Source: Agrypnia vestita
Lineage: Eukaryota; Arthropoda; Insecta; Trichoptera; Phryganeidae
Length of the DNA: 64,000 bases
Direction: 5' to 3'
NCBI GenBank assembly: GCA_016648135.1
Contig: JADDOH010000284.1
Span: 62,001 to 126,000, forward strand
Shown: positions 56,011 through 64,000 of the stretch, piece by piece
Position numbering within the stretch: position 1 is the stretch's first letter
Layout: each line of letters begins with the position of its first letter
Notes under the pieces: model-generated
Database searches by the model: none
What the model was told of the DNA's origin: nothing
Seen by the model: the letters and a program-made list of their open reading frames with translations, nothing else
Program-made: the position numbers and the translations under genes

Positions 56011-56759
56011 ATCTGATATCCTTATCAGTGTTGTATCAATGTATATTGTAATCATCATACATACGTTCGAGTCACTATTTTGAAAGCTAGGTATTAATAT
56101 TAGTCACTAGTTACTAATTTATATTGTTTTTATTGAGTCTTGATCCAGTAGCTAGATAATAAGAATATCTTCTCATCGCAGCGTTGTCGTAACTATTAAA
56201 AAATAATCGTTTAGTGAAGCTTGTCGCGACCGGTATCTTAAATTGGACCACCGGGATCCTAAATTGGACCAAATGAAAAAAATATGTAATTAATGAAAAA
56301 TAAACGCAGTTTAGTGTCGTGAGAAATAAATTTATTATTTCCTATTCCCATTCCCCAGTGTTACAAGGCAGGTATACCTAACACATTGAATCTAGTGTAT
56401 CACAAAATACCGGTCTTCCGCGCGTTGCCGATAACATATGCACTCGCGTATTCGTGTGTGTGTGTGTATAAACACGTATAAAAGGAAAATGTACAATGGG
56501 AAATAATTCGAGCGCCGAGAAGAAAGGAACTGCGAGATTAATGACTTTCAAAAAATTGTAGCGGCCGAAGTTACAAGTCACGCTCGGGTGGCGGCCCCCC
56601 CCACCCCACAGCAGCCCCGCACGCAACATGCGGCCGCGCCACACATACCCGCGTCTGACGGTTCAGTCTTGGGTAGGTATTCTTCGTGGGTTCGGACGAA
56701 AAACTAGCCATTTAAATTCGGCAAAAATATTCCTATAAACCATTATCTCATTTGATAAA
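56011..56759. other. Unassigned sequence
   Basis: TTGGACCACCGGGATCC is followed by a near-direct repeat, AATTGGACCAAATG (56240-56275). A TG/GT microsatellite is at 56453-56468 and a C-rich run at 56594-56607. No gene. Confidence 0.4.
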
Positions 56760-57214
56760 TCAATATATATATATATAAAGAAACCCGTGTTTCCCTACCC
56801 GCCCAGTGTTCTCTGGTTTATGGTGGTGGACAGCCCTTGGTGTCGCGTCGAAAGTATGCGAGTTTGGTGGGGGTGGCTGTGCGTGGGTGGGAGTGGGTGA
56901 CGAAAATATGCTTTCTAGCACATTGTTTTATTATGGGCCGCGTATGCTTCGGATTGTTTCGAGATAGGCGCGCCGACTGTGTCGGTGAGTCTAGAAGGTT
57001 TCGGAAAAACCTGCTCTAGAAAGTTCTGGAAGGAGAAGGTTCTAGAAAATTCCCGACAGTTCTATAAGGTTCTAAACTGAGTGGCGGAATGTGTCGGTGT
57101 GTCTAGAAGGTTTCTGTACATTCAATCATTTTCTTAAAAGTTCGCGAAAGTTCTATGACTATCCAAACAGTGTACTAAAAATCTACGCGTGCAAAGCCGC
57201 GCGGGCACAGCTAG
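56760..57214 (+). mobile_element. Short Helitron with HSE arrays
   Basis: 5' TC at 56760-56761 preceded by A; 3' CTAG at 57211-57214 followed by T, the A/T insertion preference of Helitrons. A hairpin CGCG(T)GC-AAA-GCCGCG (57186-57201) stands 9 bases before CTAG. Length 455 bp, no Rep/helicase, so non-autonomous. The second half (56988-57153) is crowded with TTCTAGAA-type words, including three blocks of perfect HSF-type pentamers. Confidence 0.85.
57019..57153. promoter_or_regulatory. Heat-shock element arrays inside the Helitron
   Basis: GAAnnTTCnnGAA at 57019-57031; GAAnnTTCnnGAAnnTTC at 57035-57052, offset by one base from the first; TTCnnGAAnnTTC at 57141-57153. Every pentamer in these blocks is perfect. 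Additional GAA-TTC pairs occur at 56994-57002 and 57108-57114 with imperfect spacing. HSF trimers bind three or more alternating units. No TATA box was noted in the element. Confidence 0.75.
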
Positions 57215-58190
57215 TTTCTACATATTTTGTTATACAAAGCTGGTCAACATAATAACCTTCGCAGCTACGAAGATCGACGTGCCTTTTTCAAGATGCGCAA
57301 ACTTGAGTCCCGAGGGAAAATATCCGATCTCGTTGTGCTACACAAGATTCTCAGCGGAGTTATTGATTCTCTTTCTCTATCTGATATAAATTTGCATGTT
57401 AAACCCCGTATAAGAAACCCGGAGTTCTTCGGAATAAGCCAGCACACTAATAATGTCGGTTACTTTTCTCCCATCACAAGGTTGTGTCGCGCATGTAATA
57501 TGTATTGTGCTGACCCTAACATTGATGCTGATATTCTTGTAGATAGATACCTTATCATCGTTCTACAATTTCTAAACGATGACCTGAACCTATAGATCCA
57601 TTAAACCAATTAATTATTTACATATTCTTACATGATCACACCACATTCAAACACTAAATATAAAATATACATAAATGTAAAAATACATGTTACTAGAGCG
57701 TGTCGAGGACACTTGTAATTGGGATAATGGGCATAGTCTTCATTTACAATGTTTTATTATTAGAGTATCATGTTACCTATTATCCTGTTAGTGTCTCAAA
57801 AAAAACCCCTGAATTGTCTAAAATATTATTCTTGTCTTTATCGTTTCAAAAGGATGTTGAAACCTTTGAAACCACTGAAACCACACGTCTGCAACATTAA
57901 TGCCTTCCATTTGAGGCACGAAAAAATTAGTAATCATGTCTCTGTGCCGCTCACTGTCTAGTCCTTGCCTATTAGGGAACGTGTCCTTTCCCCAGACGTC
58001 CCCTCACTGTCCTCCTTCCCGAATTCCCCCCGAATTCTATATTTACTCTTTTACCACGATCTATTGTTATATTTCAAATGAATTTTCCATTTCTATGTTT
58101 GCCATACGTTATCTTGCTGATTTATTTTTACTTGTATTTCGTACTTTTCCTTTCATTCTTTGACAACTTACAATAAAGTGTGTTATGTGA
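57215..58190 (+). pseudogene. LINE 3' end (family F)
   Basis: Starts right after the Helitron CTAG: NLRSYEDRRAFFKMRKLE, SRGKISDLVVLHKILSGVID, ISQHTNNVGYFSPITRLCRA and a stop at 57595. The domain matches the C-terminal extension of Jockey-type LINEs (DRR-F-LxxLxxGxIDxxxLL). The 3' UTR extends to about 58185 (TTACAATAAAGTGTG). ORFs at 57700-58163 lie in it and are not genes. Confidence 0.7.
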
Positions 58191-58733
58191 AGGAGGTACG
58201 GCGAATGGACTATTGCAGGTCACTCCGGGTCACAGTCGCCACGTTTTTTTTACGTTCACACGACGTGACACGGAGATGGCCTTTAGAGTAAAAAATTGTC
58301 AACCTGGCGACGTGTGAGTAGGACCGATATGGGAGCTTTCGCTCATAAATGTGTCCTAAGGGTGTCCATTCACTGCACCTACCGCTCACCGTCGACTATA
58401 AGTTTCTGACCATAAAGCTCATAAAGCGCACCAAACGGTGACTTTTTCTGGATGTAATGGCGTTTCGTCATTCCTTATCGTCGCTCCAAATGCGGCAATT
58501 CTGTTTGTTGACTTACTTACATTTGGATTGTGAAAATTGGACCTACCAAATATTAATTCCGTAAAATTATCTGTCAAGTAAAGCCAGTTCGTGGATATTA
58601 AAAACATTTTTCTGTTTTATTTCAATTTAAAGTTCTCCGTCTCTAAAAAAAAAAACACCCTTTACTGACACAACTAACATTTTGTTAAAACGCCCGACTA
58701 CAAAGTTGACGCTTTAAATATTAAAAATACATT
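58191..58733. other. Unassigned sequence
   Basis: Nothing recognised beyond AGTAGGACCGATATGG (58317-58332), also present at 61829-61845; this points to another dispersed repeat. Confidence 0.4.
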
Positions 58734-59226
58734 AGTGTATATTATAGATATCTCACAGAGACGAAACTGTATTAATTATGGGAAAAAAGGAATTTAACAA
58801 AAATTGGAAATAATATTTCCTGGCGTATCCTAGTGTAATGCAAGTATTCGGATGAATTTCATTACACACAATAAAGTATATTGCTCCCAAAATTCCGTAA
58901 ATCAATTGTAGATTTTCTCATTAGCGACATCTGTGGGGATTTAGGGGAATGAAAATGGCTTTGTACAGGCCGCATGGAAAAGGCGCTTACAACTCATATA
59001 TGAAAGCTTCACGCAATTGGAACATATATACAACTTCCAAAAAATGAATAAGCATGGTATATTCTATCATGGGTGGAAATGGCGAATGTTACAATTGTGT
59101 AAAGTGATCACTTAAGCCAACCATAAAAAGACAGGTCATAAGTCCTGTTACACCCAAATGACTTCTATACCTACTTTCCCATAATTAATACAGTTTCGTC
59201 TCTGTGAGATATCTATAATATACACT
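58734..59226 (-). mobile_element. AGTG-family element with 51-bp inverted ends
   Basis: AGTGTATATTATAG...AATTATGGGAAA at 58734-58785 is the exact complement of 59176-59226. The body reads in reverse of 61077-61510. The 61 kb copy lacks the second terminal repeat, so the extra end here may come from a second insertion in opposite orientation. No TA or 8-bp duplication found. Confidence 0.8.
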
Positions 59227-59310
59227 GATTGATTAATAATGTCTCTTCTGTGACATAAATCCAGCACTGTTCTGAAAGATTTGAACAAACTCAAAATATT
59301 CTGAATTAAA

Positions 59311-59705
59311 AATACAATTTCGGTACCCGGTTTAAAAAATCCCGTAAATAAGGTGAGGCGCTACCCTAATGGCGAGGGTCTGAGTGGCGACCGCCCTGCA
59401 AGACGCAGATAGCATCCCTTAAAGACAAAAGCTAGCTAGCTTTGTCTGACCGACGATTCCTTCAGAGATACGACCGCTCCGTTTCACATCTGCCGAAACT
59501 CGTGCGATAGTTCCACGTTGCGATGATTCAAATTTCCGCAGTATTCAATCTCGCTTTCGGCAATGACGCGGGCATTTTTAAATTCGCCCACTTTTTAGAC
59601 GCGATTTTCTGGAACAACGGGATATTCTAAAATTTCCGACCATTTCATAAAAGGTGGACACCTTTTTTGCGGGAACATTAATACATTTTTAATTTTTTTA
59701 TTTTA
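59311..59705. other. Unassigned sequence, moderately GC-rich
   Basis: No recognised feature apart from the junction with the LINE that follows. Confidence 0.35.
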
Positions 59706-60460
59706 TAGCAAATCGAAAGTGATGGTATTCGAGAGAGACGAAAGAGTGACTAAGTGTGATGTAATTATAAACAACGAATGCTTAGAACAAGTGAACGAGT
59801 TTGTGTATTTGGGAAGTATGTTTAGTAGAGACGGCAAGGCTGAGAATGATATCGAAAGGAGAGTAACTGCGGGAAACAAAGTTAATGGTGCACTAAATGC
59901 AATTATGGCCAATAAGAATCTGTCAAAAGAAGCAAGACTAGCGGTACATAATGGCGTTCTAGTGCCAACCCTTATGTATGGAAGTGAAGCCTGGAATTGG
60001 CAAAAGAGGAATGAAAGTAGACTGAATGCGGTTGAAATGCGGTCACTAAGACGCTTGTGTGGAAAATCTTTGGTCGATAGAGTGAGGAATGAACAAATTA
60101 GAAGTGAATGCAATGCTGGCTGTAGTGTGGTAGATAGAATAAAGAAAGGAGTGCTGAGATGGTTTGGTCATGTGGAACGTATGAACGAGGAAAGGATGGT
60201 TAAGAAAATATATGAGGCGAATGTTGAAGGCAACAGGAATAGAGGGCGTCCGCGAAAGACCTGGCACGATCAGGTACTACAAGTATTTGAGGATGGCCCT
60301 GTTAAAAGCCGCAACAATCGTAGAACGTGTATGAGAAGATGTATGAATGTGGCCGAAGCAAAAGTGGTGTGCCAGGATAGAAGAGTGTGGCGTTCAATCC
60401 TCTCTGCCTACCCCTGCAGGGAAACGGCGTGATGGTTAGTTAGTTAGTTAGTTATTTTAT
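59706..60460 (+). pseudogene. LINE 3' coding end (RTE-like), longest LINE ORF in the window
   Basis: Open from 59719 to 60432 (237 codons): EQVNEFVYLGSMFSRDGKAE, GVLVPTLMYGSEAW, ESRLNAVEMRSLRRLCG, VLRWFGHVERMNEERMVKKI and GRPRKTWHDQV. This is the RT thumb and C-terminal domain; the catalytic YxDD part is missing, so it is a 5'-truncated remnant with no frameshift. The stop is followed by tandem GTTA units (60434-60454), a simple-repeat tail instead of poly(A). Confidence 0.85.
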
Positions 60461-60479
60461 AAACAGATATAAATTTAAC

Positions 60480-60830
60480 CATTACAGCGGACCGCGACGG
60501 TTTTACCCCAAAAAGTCAACAGATGGCGTTAAAAGGTCAGTTTCGCAAAGAAGTGACGTTCGTCGTCTTCGTTTGCAACGAATGTCCAGCCTTAAGGCGG
60601 CTCCTACGCCTCCCGACCGCGGCCGAAGAAGGCGCCCTGACCTAGAAAATGTGACTACGCATCGCGCGCCGGCCTTGCGGAGCTGATGACGAGGCCGTTT
60701 CTCCGGCGGAATCCTCCCATCACGGTGACGCGGGCCGCCGCCGCCGAACCGCGAGGTCACGCTGACGATTCGACACTTCTGGCAACTTTGCCGACTCAAC
60801 CTCCATTGACGACATTCCGTCCTTCTCGCT
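60480..60830. other. GC-rich island
   Basis: CpG-rich DNA (for example GCGCGCCGG at 60664), with a 98-codon minus-strand ORF of low credibility. No gene assigned. Confidence 0.4.
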
Positions 60831-61002
60831 GTGTCATTTCTGTTTTAATGACAAACTAACAGGGTGCAAAATATATAGAAAAAAAGTCTAAAGACCCGAC
60901 CGCGTAAACAGCGAATTTTGAATAAAAACTGAAAAGGAAAAACAAGCTCGGTAGTCTAGAATTCTGTTAGTAACATTGAATAACTACACCGTTGAAATGA
61001 GT

Positions 61003-61732
61003 CGTATATTTGAAATGAGACACGGCTAACTCCAAATCAAAGCAATTTGCAGCGGGTCAAGTAATTTAAACCGATTAGTGTATATTATAGATATCTCACA
61101 GAGACGAAACTGTATTAATTATGGGAAAGTAGGTATAGAAGTCATTTGGGTGTACACAGGACTTATGACCTGTCTTTTTATGGTTGGCTTAAGTGATCAC
61201 TTTACACAATTGTAACATTCGCCATTTCCACCCATGATAGAATATACCATGCTTATTCATTTTTTGGAAGTTGTATATATGTTCAAATTGCGTAGAAAGC
61301 TTTCATATATGAGTTGTAAGCGCCTTTTCCATGCGGCCTGTACAAAGCCATTTTCATTCCCCTAAATCCCCACAGATGTCGCTAATGAGAAAATCTACAA
61401 TTGATTGCGGAATTTTGGAAGCAATATACTTTTTTTGTGTAATGAAATTCATCCGAATTACTTGCATTACACTAGGATACGCCAGGAAATATTATTTCCA
61501 ATTTTTGAAAAAAATTGCAAATAATTTAAATCGTATTGCGAGAGATGTTACCTATTACCTACACTGTTAGTTTTTACAGAAAGGTTGTTTTCATTTATAA
61601 CAAACTTTATAGAAAAATTAACGGTGTACGTAATAGGTAACATCTCACGCAATAAGGTATAAATTACTTGACCCGCTGCAAATTCTTTTGGTATGGAGTT
61701 AGCGGTGTCTGGAAATATACGATCAAAATAGT
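61003..61732. mobile_element. Foldback element interrupted by an AGTG-family insertion
   Basis: Left arm CGTATATTTGAAATGAGACA...GCAGCGGGTCAAG (61003-61076) continues after the insertion at 61522 (ATTGCGAGAGATGTTACC). The right arm at about 61633-61722 is the complement (GGTAACATCTCACGCAAT...CTTGACCCGCTGC...AAATATACG). Arms of about 115 bp once the insertion is removed. Confidence 0.75.
61074..61521 (+). mobile_element. AGTG-family insertion with 12-bp duplication
   Basis: AGTGTATATTATAG begins at 61077; the element ends CCAATTTTTGAAAAAAATTGC. TAATTTAAACCG (61062-61073) and TAATTTAAATCG (61522-61533) flank it, and the uninterrupted opposite arm has a single version. The 79-codon ORF at 61331-61570 crosses the boundary and is not a gene. 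Confidence 0.75.
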
Positions 61733-62029
61733 TTCGTGATAGAGACACACACGCATAAAACAATTAATAAGTTATAATGTGGAATAGCGACTTTAACAGT
61801 CGTTAGTTTAAAAAATATGTCAACCTGAAGACGAATGAGTAGGACCGATATGGAAGGATTTTGGAAGAAGTGTGTTAATTGATATGTTTAAGTTACACAA
61901 CTTGTTTCGTACGCAGACTTTGATATTGCAGAACTCCTTTAACCACTGTCATTAGGTCCGGGTTGCTCGAACATGTCCGACTCAAGAAAGGAATCCACCT
62001 GCAAAGAAGTATCGCCGAATAGCTGTGTT
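61733..62029. other. Unassigned sequence
   Basis: Shares AGTAGGACCGATATGG with 58317. Otherwise nothing is seen. Confidence 0.35.
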
Positions 62030-62285
62030 ACATCCTTTATACGTTTATACGTGCACTCCGCGAAAACACCTAATTCTTTCAGGCACTCGCAACTATTATA
62101 GTACTCAATTTTAATTCCATTTCTTGTACGCCACCTAGTAATAGTACCTAAATAAGTTTTTTCTTTTCTAGCAGTAAGTTGTTTTGTAAGAGAATAATTT
62201 TTCTGTGTAGAGCGCCCTTGACGCGAGTATTCGCAAACGGCGCTACATAAGTTATCCAATTATTATGAATTATTATTATTATTAG
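62030..62285 (+). repeat. L2-like LINE 3' UTR, plus strand
   Basis: CACTCCGCGAAAACACCTAA, ACTATTATAGTACTCAATTT, CTTTTCTAGCAGTAAGTTG, GGCGCTACATAAGTTATCC and an ATTATTATT tail, colinear with the 3' UTRs at 49965 and 55127. The minus-strand ORF here is incidental. Confidence 0.85.
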
Positions 62286-62480
62286 GCGCAAGTCGCGATT
62301 CGATGTCATTTAGGAAAAAGGGCCGCAGTGCGTGTAGAAAATATTTTTGAAGGGATAGGGATGCGAGAGTCGCACTCGGCGGGAGAGGAGACCGCTCTGT
62401 AGTGGGACAGGCCGGGCGGCGCGCGCCGCCATTGGAGCGCGGGGACAAGATGGCGCCGGGGGGCGGGGACTGTTCGGAAA
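62286..62480. other. GC-rich island with promoter-like words
   Basis: GGGCGGCGCGCGCCGCC, CCATTGG (CCAAT-type), ACAAGATGGCGCC (GCCATCTT, the Pho/YY1 core, on the complement) and GGGGGCGGGG lie within 70 bases. No ORF of interest. It could be a promoter of an unseen gene; that is speculative. Confidence 0.35.
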
Positions 62481-63053
62481 TAAATCATTTATATTTAATT
62501 GTTCCGACAATATTTTTCTTTTTGGAAAAAGGCTCGAACTTTGCGGTGACATTATTATTAAAATAAAACACAAATCACTTTGTTTTCACCACTTTACGAG
62601 ATTACCTACCGTTTTAGATATTAATTTTAATATTAATTCAAAAATAATAAATACTCAAATTTGTACACAACCCACTATTGAATATTTTTCCACTCGAGGT
62701 TCCATCCTCTTCAGATGACATTCCATATTAATTAACACCTCCGACCCCCCCCTTCCCTCCTCCGATCGCCGTTCCATTCGCCGTAACACACTTACACGAT
62801 TTATCTTTTTCAATTTTAGTACCCAAACAATCCTGATGAAGCGAACATTTATTTTTTAATAGCTAATAAACTTTAATTATTTATTTTTTAATAGCTAATA
62901 AACTTTAAAAAAACATGTTTTTTTCGTAATATTTTTAACAATTATTACTTATTACGGGTCTCTTCTTTTTAAGTTTTAAGATAATTTTGATCCTTATTAG
63001 TTTATCTTTCAAATGAGACCACTTTGATATATATAGGACCTCTACATGGGTAG
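62481..63053. other. AT-rich sequence with one tandem duplication
   Basis: TTATTTTTTAATAGCTAATAAACTTTAA is present twice in tandem, 30 bases apart (about 62848-62910). No gene seen. Confidence 0.5.
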
Positions 63054-63061
63054 GTATTAGT

Positions 63062-63290
63062 CAGGCGCTTGCAGTGGGAACATTGAAGCGTGACTTTTTT
63101 GTAAACGTATATCTTGGAAAACAAATAAAAATCTAATATTTACGCTACAGATTTTTATGATATATCAAAATTGAATACTACGATTACAAGTGTGATAGAA
63201 ATATTATGAAATATGTGCTGTATTCCGATTTTTTTCCAAATAATTGGTTGCGAAAAAGTCATGCTGCTCTGTTCCCACTGCACGCCCCTG
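63062..63290. mobile_element. hAT-type MITE, 229 bp (copy 2), perfect 8-bp duplication
   Basis: GTATTAGT at 63054-63061 and 63291-63298 flanks an element beginning CAGGCGCTTGCAGTGGGAA and ending TTCCCACTGCACGCCCCTG. Same length as the 6028-6256 copy. The exact duplication implies a more recent insertion. Confidence 0.95.
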
Positions 63291-63298
63291 GTATTAGT

Positions 63299-63880
63299 AA
63301 ACATAAAAATTGAAATGGTGCCATTTCATTATAGTTGGAGATAAAATTACATACAGGGGTTCCTGTCGATGAAACTGATCAAATTTGAGGCTCCGACACT
63401 GAACAATATCTACATCTTACGCTCTACAATTCTGTACTATTTTTAGAATAATTCAATTGATTTATGTCTTCTGGCATCTCATCATATATATGGTCATCTT
63501 ATTCGATTCCTATTTCTGGTGTTACAGCTACGTACATCACTATCAGACATAATAATATCGTTGTCTGTCTGCTCCCGTCAACCACCGGTATTTGGTTTAC
63601 ACAATATGTCTAAAAAAATAATTGTAAACTCCGATACGACTAATTTCAATCCGCCTCTGATTATGGTAAAATTGAACACTCGCGGAATGCACAAACGTCA
63701 CTCGTTGCACTGCGAAATGCAAAATGCACCTTTGTGCGAAGGTTTTCAAATTACCATAAACATTGGCCGCTGTCAGGCCAGTCATCGCGTCTCTCGCTCC
63801 GACGATGATTCTTCATTTACCATTACAGAACTGCTGGCGCCAGGGTGAGCCTCCCGTTAAAATCTACATTCTCAGATTAC
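63299..63880. other. Unassigned sequence with a 109-codon ORF of doubtful status
   Basis: ORF 63519-63848 (plus) begins MLQLRTSLSDIII and contains no domain I recognise; an overlapping minus-strand ORF exists. No promoter or splice context. I do not call it a gene. Confidence 0.3.
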
Positions 63881-63881
63881 T

Positions 63882-64000
63882 TCTTCTTCTTCTTCAGTCT
63901 TCATCTCTCCACTGCTGGATACAGGCCTCTTCCACATCCTTCCATCCTTCCCCGTTATCAGCTAGTTGTAGCCATTTCTTTCCCCTCCCCCCACAGCGGC
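63882..64000 (-). pseudogene. RTE-type LINE 3' end, cut by window end
   Basis: On the minus strand GGGGAAAGAAATGGCTAC, GAGGCCTGTATCCAGCAGTG (encoding EACIQQW), then AGAGATGAAGACTGA and GAAGAAGAAG, matching the tails at 37200 and 40330. The rest lies outside the window. Confidence 0.8.

Noticed and set aside
57700..58163. Overlapping ORFs of 63-75 codons as host genes
   Set aside because: They lie in the probable 3' UTR of LINE family F and have no recognisable motifs.
61939..62259. A 106-codon minus-strand gene
   Set aside because: The DNA is the plus-strand 3' UTR of an L2-like LINE, colinear with two other copies.
63519..63848. A 109-codon host gene
   Set aside because: No recognisable domain, an overlapping antisense ORF, and no promoter or splice context; ORFs of this size are expected by chance.

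Overview
This window looks like gene-poor nuclear DNA of an insect, most probably a moth or butterfly (Lepidoptera). The background is AT-rich with scattered short GC-rich patches. I found no intact host protein-coding gene, no rRNA, no stand-alone tRNA and no CRISPR array. What can be recognised is almost entirely transposable elements: many non-LTR retrotransposon (LINE) 3' ends, tRNA-derived SINEs, one nearly complete mariner, Helitrons with the TC...CTAG architecture, MITEs with clear target-site duplications, a Penelope-like GIY-YIG remnant, LTR-like promoters and several long foldback palindromes. The lepidopteran call rests on the style of the RTE and Jockey/CR1 LINE tails, on the Helitron ends and on the mariner type; it is inference.

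Layout. 1-15 kb: start-truncated copy of an ACTCCCTTT-ended repeat, a SINE on the minus strand, a perfect 91-bp-arm palindrome at 4.3 kb, a 229-bp hAT-type MITE at 6.0 kb, an LTR-like promoter on the minus strand at 7.4 kb, a Helitron fragment at 8.8 kb, and a foldback with 239-bp arms at 11.9-12.4 kb. 15-32 kb: an LTR-like unit with heat-shock-element motifs and a TATA box, a foldback at 16.5 kb, LINE scraps, a Penelope-like endonuclease fragment at 22.2 kb, degenerate LINEs at 24.6 and 27.6 kb, and a pair of perfect back-to-back hairpins at 29.9 kb. 32-36 kb: a mariner (32854-34134) with matching ends, a TA duplication and one frameshift.

36-46 kb is a LINE cluster. Two copies of a composite repeat (from about 36676 and from about 39745) serve as each other's empty site: one received a Jockey/CR1-type LINE end, the other an ACTCCCTTT element that itself received a SINE. 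46-56 kb holds a TTAA-flanked element with G8/C8 ends, two L2-like LINE ends (one split by a Penelope-style insertion with an 11-bp duplication, the other itself inserted in a different LINE) and more SINE and LINE copies. 56-64 kb holds a complete short Helitron packed with heat-shock-element motifs, a LINE end just beyond it, a 237-codon LINE 3' ORF, nested MITEs, a 229-bp MITE with a perfect 8-bp duplication, and an RTE 3' end running off the window.

The parts do not form a pathway; they are a layered record of insertions. The points most worth following are (1) the canonical HSE arrays in the Helitron and HSE-like motifs in the LTR-like unit, which could make these loci heat responsive; (2) small 5'-truncated insertions, with 11-13 bp duplications, that carry a CTGATGA-hairpin-GAAA motif reminiscent of the hammerhead ribozymes known from Penelope-like elements; and (3) the perfect short-loop palindromes.
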